This document shows, piece after piece, positions 16,752-25,260 of a stretch of DNA of 64,000 bases. Position 1 is the stretch's first letter. The number at the start of each line of letters is the position of its first letter. This DNA is from an uncultured Phycisphaerales bacterium (GTDB lineage Bacteria; Planctomycetota; Phycisphaerae; Phycisphaerales; UBA1924): positions 124,001 through 188,000 of the forward strand of contig CALKJW010000005.1 in NCBI GenBank assembly GCA_937995595.1, read 5' to 3'. The notes under the pieces were generated by a model. That model saw nothing but the letters and a program-made list of their open reading frames with translations, was not told where the DNA came from and ran no database searches. A program made the position numbers and the translations under genes.

Positions 16752-18263
16752 TTACGGAGGGCAGCCCACAAACCAGACGCTCAGGAACGCGAACAGATCG
16801 TTCGGGGTCGTGAACCCGTCGCCGTCGAAGTCCGCCGCGCCGGCGAACCACGCGTTCAGGAATGAGAAGATGTCCAGCGTGTTGTGCTGCCCGTCGCGGT
16901 TCCAGTCGGCCGGGCACTCGGCGATCGATTCAAGGAGCAGTTCGAGATCCTCTTCGTCGATGTACCCGTCGGCGTTGAGGTCGTAGAAACTCCACGAGCC
17001 TCCGAGCCCCACCTGCACGCGCCCGTTCACAACACCGTCGAGATCGCGCGGCCCGCCGTCGTTGGAATCGATGATGCCCTCGAGCAGCGCGTAGTCGGCC
17101 GGGCCGGCTTCGCCGTCGGCGTCGCAGTCGCCGAACGTGTCCTCGAACCCCGTGTCGGTCCACACGTAGAGCGCGGCACCGTCGGCGCACGTCGTGCCGA
17201 ACAGCGCGGTCACGCGCCAGCGGGTGGGGTCGAGCAGCTGCTCGTCGGTGTGGGACTGGTCGGCCCACTGGCTCGTCAGCGTGTGCACCGGCCCGGTCAG
17301 TGCGCCCCCGTTCCCGCCCTGGGCACCGATGATCAGGTCACGCAGGCCCTCGGCGACGCTCGCGTGGTTGCCCGGGCCGATTGACTGGTCGTACGGCTGC
17401 GCGGCCTGCCCGGTCAGTGCGGCCGCGCCCGCGGCGTTGAGCGCCCAGACCAGCGAGATCGTGGTGCGGTTGGTCTGCGTGTCGTGCGAGAAACGCAGGT
17501 TGACCAGCGGGTCGTACAGCCCCGGCGCGGACCCGCCGAACATCCCGCTCGCGCCCTGGTAACCCCCGCTGCGCTTGAAGAACCGGCTCCGGACGGTCCA
17601 CGTCTCGCCGGCTTCGAAGACACCGTTGCCGTTGCCGCCCTCGCTCACGACCGTGACAGTGTTGCAGCCGCAGAGCGTCAGGGCCCAGTCGGCGCCGCTG
17701 CGTTCGATCTGCGGGGCGGTCGCGAAGTCCAGATCGACTTCGTCACTCCACCGCGCGACACGAAGGCTGATCGAACCCTCGGGCATGCGGCCGAACCGTC
17801 CGACGTTGGCAAGGTAGCGCGAGTGCGCGCTGCCGCCGAGTTCGCCGCCGGTGTCGCGGTTTCGGTCCATGTCCAGTTCGAGGAAGCCGTACACGGGCCT
17901 GGGGCCGAACGCGAACGGGTCGAACGCGGTCCCGCCGACACCCAGCGTTCCCGGCGGGTTGACCACCCCGTCGAAGGTCACGTCGAGCCGGAACAGGTTC
18001 GCCCCGCGGCCCTGTCGCGGCGTGCCGTTGTAGGGGTTGGTCACGGGCGTCGGTGTCTCCCAACCCATGAGCCGCGCTTCGAGCAGGTCGGGGATCGCGG
18101 CGTTCGCGTCGAGCGGGCAGTTGCTCTGGGCGTCGGTGCGGCGGATGGCCGCGTCGCCGGCGGGGTCGCTGTAGACGGCGACGGAGTCCGAGGCCAGCGT
18201 GCGCGCCGCGGCGACGAGCGCCGCCGCGACCGCACAACCGGGATGGAGCCGCGTCCGGTTCAT
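16752..18263 (-). CDS. Secreted protein with calcium-loop (dockerin-like) repeats, cassette copy 1
   Basis: 503 residues, fourth gene of the first cassette. A signal-like N-terminus (MNRTRLHPGCAVAAALVAAA) precedes a large domain with conserved blocks SDPAGDAAIRRTDA, GRPVYGFLELDMDRNRDTGG, WALTLCGCNTVTVVSEGGN and YDPLVNLRFSHD. Four EF-hand-like loops follow: DCDADGEAGPAD, DLNADGYIDEED, DWNRDGQHNTLD and DFDGDGFTTPND, ending FVGCPP. The protein at 22.3-23.8 kb is a clear paralogue, block for block. The function of the large domain is unknown. Its ATG overlaps the stop of the NtrC-type regulator gene by 4 bases, so expression is coupled to the regulator. Confidence 0.85.
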   Translation of the reverse strand: MNRTRLHPGCAVAAALVAAARTLASDSVAVYSDPAGDAAIRRTDAQSNCPLDANAAIPDLLEARLMGWETPTPVTNPYNGTPRQGRGANLFRLDVTFDGVVNPPGTLGVGGTAFDPFAFGPRPVYGFLELDMDRNRDTGGELGGSAHSRYLANVGRFGRMPEGSISLRVARWSDEVDLDFATAPQIERSGADWALTLCGCNTVTVVSEGGNGNGVFEAGETWTVRSRFFKRSGGYQGASGMFGGSAPGLYDPLVNLRFSHDTQTNRTTISLVWALNAAGAAALTGQAAQPYDQSIGPGNHASVAEGLRDLIIGAQGGNGGALTGPVHTLTSQWADQSHTDEQLLDPTRWRVTALFGTTCADGAALYVWTDTGFEDTFGDCDADGEAGPADYALLEGIIDSNDGGPRDLDGVVNGRVQVGLGGSWSFYDLNADGYIDEEDLELLLESIAECPADWNRDGQHNTLDIFSFLNAWFAGAADFDGDGFTTPNDLFAFLSVWFVGCPP

Positions 18264-19750
18264 CGCTGCGCCGTCTCCTTCACAAACTCGGCAAGGCCGA
18301 ACTGCTCGACGCGGTAGCGCATCCCGGCGCGGGTCAGGCCGATCAGCCGAGCCGCGCGCGAGACGTTGCCGTGCGACTTGCGCAGGGCCTCCATGACCAG
18401 TTCACGCTCGAGGTCCTCGGCCTTGGGCAGTTCGCCGGTGACCAGCCGCGCCAGCGAGGGTACCTCCGCCGCGATCTCGTCGCGCGAGAGTTCGGGCGCC
18501 AGACCCAGGTCCTCGGCGTCCACCGTGTCGCCGTCGAACAGCATCGATACCCGCTGCATGGCGTTGACGAGTTCGCGCACGTTGCCGGGCCAGCGGCACG
18601 CCGCGATCGCGGCGCGGGCGCATTCCGACAGGCGCGGGGCCTCGCGCCCGTACCGTCGCGCGAAGTTCGCAAGCGCCGACTCGGCGATCAGCACCGCGTC
18701 GCCCGCGCGCTCGCGCAGCGGCGGGATGGTGATCGTGAACGCGTTGAGCCGGTACAGCAGGTCGCGCCGGAAACGGCCGTCGGCGGCGCGCTGCGCGAGG
18801 TCCTGGTTCGACGCGGCGATCACGCGTGCACGCACGCGCTTGTCCCGCGCTCCGCCGATCCGCCGGTACCGGCCCTGCTCGACCACGACCAGCAGTTTGG
18901 TCTGCAGTTCCGGCGGCATCTCGCTGATCTCGTCGAGAAAGATCGTGCCGCCCTCGGCCATCTCGAAAAGGCCCGGCCGTGTCTCGCGCGCGTCGGTGAA
19001 CGCGCCCCGCTCGTGCCCGAACAACTCCGACTCCACCAGCGTTGCCGGCAGCGCCGAGCAGTTCACGTGCACGAACGGCGGGTGGTCGTTCGGATCGGCG
19101 CTCCCGTTGCGACGGGCCTTCTCCGCCGCGACCGCGCGCTGGTGCAGGTACCGGGCCAGCACACCCTTGCCGACGCCGGTCTCGCCCAGCAGCAGCACGG
19201 TGGGAAGGGCGGTGCCGGATTCCTCCGACGCGCCGTCGTCCGGCAGCGGCATCGTGGCAAGGCGGTCCGCGAGTCGGAGGCACTCGGTCCACGCGGGGCT
19301 GGTTCCCACGATGGACCTGCCGTCGTCGCGGCTTTGTTCCAGGCGCTCGTACAGCCTCAGACGCCGCGCGACCTTGCGCTGCTGCAGCCACTTCTCCGTC
19401 TGCAGCGGCAGTTCCTCCATCTTGAGCGGCTTTTGCAGGAAGTCGTCCGCGCCCTGCTTCATCGCGGCCACAGCCGTCTCGATGGTGCCGAAGGCGGTCA
19501 CGACCACGGCCGTTCCCTCGTACCCCTCGGCCCGTACACGCTGCACAAACTCGATGCCGTTGCCGTCCGGGAGATTGGCGTCCGTGATGATCAGGTCGAA
19601 CTCGCTGGCGGCCATCGCATCCGCGGCCTCGCCGATCGTCGCGCACTCCGTCACCGTGTGCGAAACCGAGGGACGCGTGCCGCGGCGGAGCATCTTCGCC
19701 ATGGGAATCCGCAGGGCGGTTTCATCCTCGATGAGCAGAATCCGTGCCAA
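18260..19750 (-). CDS. NtrC-family sigma-54 activator-type response regulator, cassette copy 1
   Basis: 496 residues. Receiver domain 1-120 with phospho-acceptor Asp57 (DLIITDANLP), acidic pair EDE and Lys in LQKPL. AAA+ domain about 160-400 with Walker A GETGVGKG and Walker B GTIFLDEI. The sigma-54 contact loop, usually GAFTGA, reads GAFTDA. A Fis-type helix-turn-helix closes the protein (GNVSRAARLIGLTRAGMRYR). Start codon is TTG at 19750 with GGAGG 8 bases before it. Presumed partner is the kinase 35 bases upstream. The GAFTDA form leaves it open whether it really works with sigma-54. Confidence 0.92.
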   Translation of the reverse strand: MARILLIEDETALRIPMAKMLRRGTRPSVSHTVTECATIGEAADAMAASEFDLIITDANLPDGNGIEFVQRVRAEGYEGTAVVVTAFGTIETAVAAMKQGADDFLQKPLKMEELPLQTEKWLQQRKVARRLRLYERLEQSRDDGRSIVGTSPAWTECLRLADRLATMPLPDDGASEESGTALPTVLLLGETGVGKGVLARYLHQRAVAAEKARRNGSADPNDHPPFVHVNCSALPATLVESELFGHERGAFTDARETRPGLFEMAEGGTIFLDEISEMPPELQTKLLVVVEQGRYRRIGGARDKRVRARVIAASNQDLAQRAADGRFRRDLLYRLNAFTITIPPLRERAGDAVLIAESALANFARRYGREAPRLSECARAAIAACRWPGNVRELVNAMQRVSMLFDGDTVDAEDLGLAPELSRDEIAAEVPSLARLVTGELPKAEDLERELVMEALRKSHGNVSRAARLIGLTRAGMRYRVEQFGLAEFVKETAQR

Positions 19751-19785
19751 TCAGAAGACCTCCGTATCCGGTTTGTGGGCCATTC

Positions 19786-21297
19786 CTAGCCGCCATGGTG
19801 GTCGTTTTCAGCCACCAGTTTCGTGCCAGTCTGTGCGGGCGAAACCGGAAGTCGGATCCGAAAAACCGCACCGTGGGACTCGGAGCCGTTCTTAGATGCC
19901 TCATCAAGGGTTATAAGCCCGCCGTGTGCCTTGACAATCTGTTGAGCGATTGCAAGGCCGATGCCAGTTCCGTGCGCCTTGGTCGTGAAGTGGGGCTCAA
20001 AGATCCGTTCACGCAACTCGGCGGGCACCCCCGGGCCCTCGTCTTCGATTCGAACCTCGAACCGGCGTTCGGGGGCCGCACCGGCGATGACGACACGGAC
20101 AGCGGAGCCACCGGGGGCGGCGTCGATGGCATTGGCCAGCACCGCCGCGAGCGCGTGGTCCAAGTGCCGAGCATCGATCTCCACCGACTCTGGAGCCCGC
20201 TCGGCGCTGATCTCGATGCTCACGCCCTTGGATCGGGCGGCCGGAAGGTGGGTCTGCACGACGCCCTGCACCCACGCCGACAGCGGCACCGGGCGCGGGC
20301 GCAGTTCGAGCGGACGGGTGGACTCGAGCAGGTCGTTGAGCCACTTCTCGAACGAATCCACGGTGTTGACGATCAGGGTCAGGTTCTCGCGGCCCTCGGT
20401 CCCGGCGGGCATGTCCAGGCGCGTGACCTCGGCCAGACCGCGGATGCCCGCCAGCGGGTTGCGGACGTTGTGCACGATTCGCCGCACCATCTGCCCGACC
20501 GCCGCGAGGCGCTCTCGTTCCACGGCCTCTCGCTGCAGGCGGTCCACCATGCCCGCCATGTGGTTGACCTCGCCCATGAGTCTCGACATCTCGTCGGCCC
20601 CCTCGGGCGCGAGGCGGTACGTGAAGTCGCCGGAAGCGATCCGCGCCGCCGCTTCCCGCAACTGCCCGACGGGACGCTGCACCCACCGCCGCAGGAAAAT
20701 GACCGCCAGCGTGCCCGCCAGCGCCGACGCGAGAAACACCGACCCCAGCCACCATGCCAGCGTCGAGCGGACCTGGTCGGAATACTCCAGCGCCCGGCCG
20801 GCGTCGTCGATGATCCGCGCCTCGGTGTTCTCGATGAGTTCGCGCAGGTCCCGGCACTCCCGCAGCGCGGCGAGCCGCGAGCGTTCCTCCCCGCTCGCGG
20901 CCCAGTCGCTCGCATCGACGAGCGCGGCGTTCAGCCGCGAGCGGATCGCGCCCCACGTCGAGAGGCCGATGCGCTGCCGAAGCCGGTCGTCGCGCTCAAG
21001 GTTCGACACGTGCGCCCGTGCACGCTGGGCCGCTTCCGCGATCGCTCGTGCTTCTTCAGCGGTCGGAGCGCGAGCCGCGCCCGACGGCCCGTTGGCGCCG
21101 TGGTCCAGCACCGCGGCGACGTCTCCCACGCGCGCATCGATCCGGCCCAGCTCGCCCAGCGTCTGCGTCACGCTGCGGAACGGCGTGGCAACCTCGGAAT
21201 GCACCAGCCGCAGCGACCACCACGCCGCGGCAACACTGCCCACCACCGCCAGGAGCAGCGTGCCGATCAGCAGCAGGAACTTCAACTGCAGTGACAT
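19786..21297 (-). CDS. Sensor histidine kinase, cassette copy 1
   Basis: 503 residues. Membrane helix at about 6-28, a periplasmic helical region of about 150 residues, a second membrane helix near 183-203, a HAMP linker ([20 protein letters not shown]), then the kinase core: phospho-accepting His276 in [18 protein letters not shown] box [11 protein letters not shown]1 DEGPGVP, and G2 GTGIGLAIA. NtrB/ZraS-like order. Probably senses an envelope signal and phosphorylates the NtrC-type regulator encoded next. ATG at 21297. Its paralogue at 25.2-26.9 kb shares the same architecture including the opening MSLQxKF. Confidence 0.92.
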   Translation of the reverse strand: MSLQLKFLLLIGTLLLAVVGSVAAAWWSLRLVHSEVATPFRSVTQTLGELGRIDARVGDVAAVLDHGANGPSGAARAPTAEEARAIAEAAQRARAHVSNLERDDRLRQRIGLSTWGAIRSRLNAALVDASDWAASGEERSRLAALRECRDLRELIENTEARIIDDAGRALEYSDQVRSTLAWWLGSVFLASALAGTLAVIFLRRWVQRPVGQLREAAARIASGDFTYRLAPEGADEMSRLMGEVNHMAGMVDRLQREAVERERLAAVGQMVRRIVHNVRNPLAGIRGLAEVTRLDMPAGTEGRENLTLIVNTVDSFEKWLNDLLESTRPLELRPRPVPLSAWVQGVVQTHLPAARSKGVSIEISAERAPESVEIDARHLDHALAAVLANAIDAAPGGSAVRVVIAGAAPERRFEVRIEDEGPGVPAELRERIFEPHFTTKAHGTGIGLAIAQQIVKAHGGLITLDEASKNGSESHGAVFRIRLPVSPAQTGTKLVAENDHHGG

Positions 21298-21366
21298 CGC
21301 ATGACCCGTACGCCCGACGCCGGCGCCGAGCCCACCGGCAGACCTTTCGCCGGCGCGTTCGGTGCG

Positions 21367-22143
21367 TCAGGAACCCGGCACGAACGCCCACAGCCAGCCC
21401 GACTCCGAGAGCGGCCGGCGCGTCGACAGAACGTGCCCGCCGACAAAGCCGACGTTCATCACGCCGCGATGGTGGAGCCCGGGCCACCAGTACTGATCGC
21501 CCGCGAACACCGCCGGGCTGTCCAGCGACGGGCCGGAGTAGAACGGCGCGACGTCCGACGCGACCGCCGCCGGCGCGTCCACGTCCCACACCAGAGGCAC
21601 GGTCGCGCCGCCGGCCGCGAGCGCGGCCGCCGACAGGCGCACCGGGGTCGCCGCGGGCGCGGGCGAGACCACCTCGCGCACGTGCAGACGGATGTTGAAG
21701 GCGAACGAGACGTTCTGCCACGGGCTCACCCCGCCCGAGTCGCACGGCATGCTCGCCCGGACGGTGATCGGCCCGCGGACCTCCGGGCACCGCATCGGGT
21801 TGGCGCCCCGCGCGTCCGGAAGCACGTGCGGATCGTTCGGCCACGCCCAGAACTCGTTGAGGCCGTACACGCTGTCCTGGAACGACGCGAGGGTGAACGT
21901 CTGCGACGTGCTGTCGCTGCCGCGCGGGCCGTGCAGCACGTCGTCGGCGAAGACCGTGAAGTCGAAGGCGGTCGCGCGCAGGCCCATCTGACACGTGAAG
22001 CCGCGGGCCGAAGCCATCGCGCCGCGCGACATCGGCAGCACGAGCGACAGCAGCACCGCCACGATGGCGACAACAACCAGCGCTTCGAGCAGCGTGAAGC
22101 CCGCCGCGCCGCGCCCGGGGGTTGTCGAGTGAGCAGTCTTCAA
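21367..22143 (-). CDS. Prepilin-like protein, cassette copy 1
   Basis: First gene of the first cassette. The prepilin cleavage site and helix read GFTLLEALVVVAIVAVLLSL, followed by SRGAMASARGFTCQMGLRA. The C-terminus NVGFVGGHVLSTRRPL matches the H-X9-DG type ending, with Gly-Gly where the second copy has Asp-Gly. The start is uncertain: the frame is open to an ATG at 22287, which would give a 63-residue leader; TTG at 22143 gives a 15-residue leader and leaves about 150 bases for a promoter, so it is given here. Its product is likely inserted in the inner membrane and processed by a prepilin peptidase not encoded nearby. The kinase gene begins 69 bases downstream. Confidence 0.8.
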   Translation of the reverse strand: MKTAHSTTPGRGAAGFTLLEALVVVAIVAVLLSLVLPMSRGAMASARGFTCQMGLRATAFDFTVFADDVLHGPRGSDSTSQTFTLASFQDSVYGLNEFWAWPNDPHVLPDARGANPMRCPEVRGPITVRASMPCDSGGVSPWQNVSFAFNIRLHVREVVSPAPAATPVRLSAAALAAGGATVPLVWDVDAPAAVASDVAPFYSGPSLDSPAVFAGDQYWWPGLHHRGVMNVGFVGGHVLSTRRPLSESGWLWAFVPGS

Positions 22144-22291
22144 GCCGTCTGTCCCCGCCGGAACTCTGGATAGAGACAGTATGACGCCTCCGCGGTCGAA
22201 GTTCAACCCGCCCGAGCAGGCCCGCCCGCGTGACAGAAGGGGTCGCGGAGTGTACCCGAAACAACGACACAAGTCTCGGTTGGGCAAACAA

Positions 22292-23791
22292 TTACGCGCA
22301 GCCCTGGAACCACGCCGTCAGGTACGCGAAGATGTCGCTCACGTCCGTTTCCCCGTCGCGGTTGAAGTCGGCCAGACCGGCGAACCAGTCGGCCAGGAAC
22401 GCGAAGATGTCCGGAACGTTCACCTGCCCGTCGCCGTTCCAGTCCTGCGGGCAGGACGAGGGGAACGTGAACCACGCGACGTCCGCGGTCGAGAGCGTGC
22501 CGTCGCCGTCGATGTCGTAGATGCTGAAGTTCGTGCCGGGGTCCGAGAGTTGCACGATCCCGTTGATCTCGCCGTCGGCGTCGAGCGCCGATCCGTCGAG
22601 TTGGGCAATCGCCGAAACCACCGCTTCGCGGTCGGCGTGCGTGACCGACCCGTCGCCGTTCAGGTCGCCGCGGGTCATGTTGAAGCCGACGTCGGTCCAC
22701 GCGTACCACGCGCCCGACCATTCGGCGTAGGTGGTACCGACGGCGAACATGACGGTCCACGCCTGCGGGTTCAGGTAGTCGGCCGGGTCCTTCTTGGTCC
22801 ACCGCCACATCAGTTCGGCCTGCAGCCCGCTGAGCGAGCCGTGCGCGGTGGCGACAACGTCGGTGAGCGCCTCGATGAGGCTGTGGTGCGAGCCCTGCTC
22901 GTCGATCAGGTTGTCGATCGGCTGCTCCGGTTCGCCCGCCAGCGCGGCCGCGCCGGCCATCGTCAGCGGGTACACGAGCGACACGACGGTGAGGTTGGAG
23001 GTCGGCTCGTGCTTGAAGCGGATGTTCACCAGCGGGTCGTACGCGCCCGGCGTCGAGCCGCCGTGGATGTTCGAGCCCCAGCGGTAGCCGCCGGCGCGCT
23101 GGAAGAACCGCCCGCACACGATCATCGTTTCGCCGGGATCGAGCCGTCCGTCCATGTTCCCGGTCTCGCTGACGATCACGGCGTCGAAGCAGCCGCACAG
23201 CGTGAGGGCGAAGTCGGTCCCCGTTCGTTCGAAGAACGGCGGCGACTGCCAGTCGTAGTCGAGGTCCGCGGCGGACTCGGGCACTCGCCCGGCCAGGAAC
23301 GGGTCCGCCGGGCGTGCGCCGTACCGCGCGCCCACGGTCAGGCTGCGCGAGCGCGCCGCCGCGGCGCCCTCGCCGCCCGTGTTCCGGTCGTTGTCCACGT
23401 CGATTTCGAAGAACCCGTACACGGGGCTGGGGCCGAAGCGGTCGGGCGCGAACTCGGTGCCGTTGGCGCCCAGCGGACCGGGCGGGTTCACCAGCCCGGC
23501 GAACACGACGTCGATGCGCGCCATGTCCGGCGGGTTGGCCGAAGAGGGAAGGCCGACATACGGGTCGCAGTCGGGCTGCAGCGGCGCCCACGGCATGATC
23601 GAGACCGAGACCACGTCGGGCAGCGTCGCGTTGGGCAGAATGGGCGCGACCGCCCCCGCGTCGGTCCGACGCAGCAGGGCGTCGCCGATCGGGTCGAGCC
23701 AGATGGCGCGATCCGTCGCCGCCGCGATGACCGCTCCCGACGCCGCCGCCAGCGCCGCACACCCCGTCACGTTGCGGATGACGCGTTTCAT
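22292..23791 (-). CDS. Secreted protein with calcium-loop (dockerin-like) repeats, cassette copy 2
   Basis: 499 residues, paralogue of the 16752-18263 product. Signal peptide at the start (NVTGCAALAAASGAVIAAA), then the same blocks: LDPIGDALLRRTDA, PSPVYGFFEIDVDNDRNTGG, FALTLCGCFDAVIVSETGN, YDPLVNIRFKHE. Four calcium-type loops follow (DLNGDGSVTHAD, DIDGDGTLSTAD, DWNGDGQVNVPD, DFNRDGETDVSD), ending WFQGCA. ATG at 23791 overlaps the regulator's stop by 4 bases, the same junction as in the first cassette. The conserved LCGC pair may form a disulfide. Function unknown; the fixed link to a two-component system suggests an output or a sensed envelope component. Confidence 0.85.
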   Translation of the reverse strand: MKRVIRNVTGCAALAAASGAVIAAATDRAIWLDPIGDALLRRTDAGAVAPILPNATLPDVVSVSIMPWAPLQPDCDPYVGLPSSANPPDMARIDVVFAGLVNPPGPLGANGTEFAPDRFGPSPVYGFFEIDVDNDRNTGGEGAAAARSRSLTVGARYGARPADPFLAGRVPESAADLDYDWQSPPFFERTGTDFALTLCGCFDAVIVSETGNMDGRLDPGETMIVCGRFFQRAGGYRWGSNIHGGSTPGAYDPLVNIRFKHEPTSNLTVVSLVYPLTMAGAAALAGEPEQPIDNLIDEQGSHHSLIEALTDVVATAHGSLSGLQAELMWRWTKKDPADYLNPQAWTVMFAVGTTYAEWSGAWYAWTDVGFNMTRGDLNGDGSVTHADREAVVSAIAQLDGSALDADGEINGIVQLSDPGTNFSIYDIDGDGTLSTADVAWFTFPSSCPQDWNGDGQVNVPDIFAFLADWFAGLADFNRDGETDVSDIFAYLTAWFQGCA

Positions 23792-25260
23792 GTCCGGGCC
23801 GCCTCCTCGTCTTTCTTGACCAGGTCCGCCAGTCGGTACCGCTCGATGCGGTAGCGGAGACTGCTCCGCTGCATCCCGATCAGCCGCGCTGCGCGGGAGA
23901 CATTCCCACGAGTGAACCGCAGCGCCTGGACGATCAACTCTTTCTCGACATCGGCCGCGCGGTGCACGCCGCCGACAAAATCGAAGGTCAGTGCGCCGGC
24001 CCCCGCGCGCGCGGGCACGCCCTGCGCCGAGGCCCGCGCGGGCGCCAGGCCAAGGTCCGCCGGCCCCGCCTCGCCGCCGGCGCACAGCATCGCGGCACGC
24101 TGGCAGGCGTTGACCAGTTCGCGCACGTTGCCCGGCCAGTCGTGCGACAGCACCGCCGCGCGGCCCGCGTCCGACAGCGAAACCGGCTGGCGTCCGAACT
24201 GCCTGCCGAACCGATCCAGCGAGGCCTCGGCGATCAGCGCGGCGTCGTTGCCGCGCTCGCGCAGCGCCGGGATGCGCACCGTGAACGCGTTCAGGCGGTA
24301 CAGCAGGTCGCGCCGGAACCGGCCCTCGGCCACGCGCTGGGCCAAGTCCTGGTTCGAGGCGGCGACGACCCGCACGCGCACGCGGCGTTCCTTGGTGCCG
24401 CCCACGCGACGGAACCGACCGCTCTCGACCACCAGCAGCAGTTTGGACTGCAGTTCCAGCGGCATCTCCGAGACCTCGTCGAGGAAGATCGTGCCGCCGT
24501 CGGCCATCTCGAACAGGCCGGGCCGCGCGTCGCGCGCGTCGGTGAACGCGCCCCGCTCGTGGCCGAACAACTCGCCCTCGACCAGCGTCGCGGGCAGCGC
24601 CGAGCAGTTCACGTGCACGAACGGCGGCTCGCCCTCGGTCGCCAGCCTCGCCGCTTCGGCGTGGATGTGCCGCGCGAGCACGCCCTTGCCCGCGCCGGTC
24701 TCGCCCAGCAGCAGGATGCACGGCAGCGTCGAAGGGCCGACCGACTCGGACGCCGGGGGGAGGGGGATCCGCGCCAGCCGCGTCGCCATGTCCAGCGCGG
24801 CCAGCCACTCGGGGCTGTTGCCCAGGGCTGCAAAGTCCTCCGTGCGAGACCGCTCCAGCCGCTCGTACAGCCGCACGCGCTGCCGCAGGCGGCGCTGCTC
24901 CAGCCAGCGCGGCACGCTGAGCGCCAGTTCCTCGAACAACAGCGGCTTGGTCAAGTAGTCGTCCGCGCCGTTCTTCATCGCTCGGACCGCGGACTCGATC
25001 GACGCGTTCCCCGTCATCGCGACGACCACGCCGTCGAACGCTTCCGCGCCCTCGCGCAGTTCGCGGATGTACTCGATGCCGTCGTCGTCGACCGACAGCC
25101 GGAGGTCGGTGAGGATCAGGTCGAAGGCCGTTTCGGCAACCTGCTCTCTGGCATCGCCGATGTCGGTCGCCTCGGAGACATCGTGCCCGCCCTTGCGAAG
25201 GGCTTTCACGACCGCGAACCGGGTCGTCACATCGTCTTCAATGACCAGAATTTTGGCCAC
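23788..25260 (-). CDS. NtrC-family sigma-54 activator-type response regulator, cassette copy 2
   Basis: 490 residues. Receiver with EDD acidic pair, Asp52 (DLILTDLRLS) and Lys in LTKPLLF. AAA+ core with GETGAGKG, the loop GAFTDA in place of GAFTGA, and GTIFLDEV. Fis-type helix-turn-helix at the end (GNVSRAARLIGMQRSSLRYR). GTG at 25260 has GGAGG 6 bases upstream. The start lies inside the end of the kinase gene (23-base overlap), so the pair is tightly coupled. Close paralogue of the 18.3-19.8 kb regulator, but the helix-turn-helix recognition parts differ (TRAGM versus QRSSL), so the two probably bind different sites. Confidence 0.92.
   Translation of the reverse strand: MAKILVIEDDVTTRFAVVKALRKGGHDVSEATDIGDAREQVAETAFDLILTDLRLSVDDDGIEYIRELREGAEAFDGVVVAMTGNASIESAVRAMKNGADDYLTKPLLFEELALSVPRWLEQRRLRQRVRLYERLERSRTEDFAALGNSPEWLAALDMATRLARIPLPPASESVGPSTLPCILLLGETGAGKGVLARHIHAEAARLATEGEPPFVHVNCSALPATLVEGELFGHERGAFTDARDARPGLFEMADGGTIFLDEVSEMPLELQSKLLLVVESGRFRRVGGTKERRVRVRVVAASNQDLAQRVAEGRFRRDLLYRLNAFTVRIPALRERGNDAALIAEASLDRFGRQFGRQPVSLSDAGRAAVLSHDWPGNVRELVNACQRAAMLCAGGEAGPADLGLAPARASAQGVPARAGAGALTFDFVGGVHRAADVEKELIVQALRFTRGNVSRAARLIGMQRSSLRYRIERYRLADLVKKDEEAART

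Noticed and set aside
22144-22291. Sigma-54 (-24/-12) promoter before the first cassette
   Set aside because: No TGGCA-N7-TTGC match with correct spacing; a partial TGGCA near the second cassette is off by one base.
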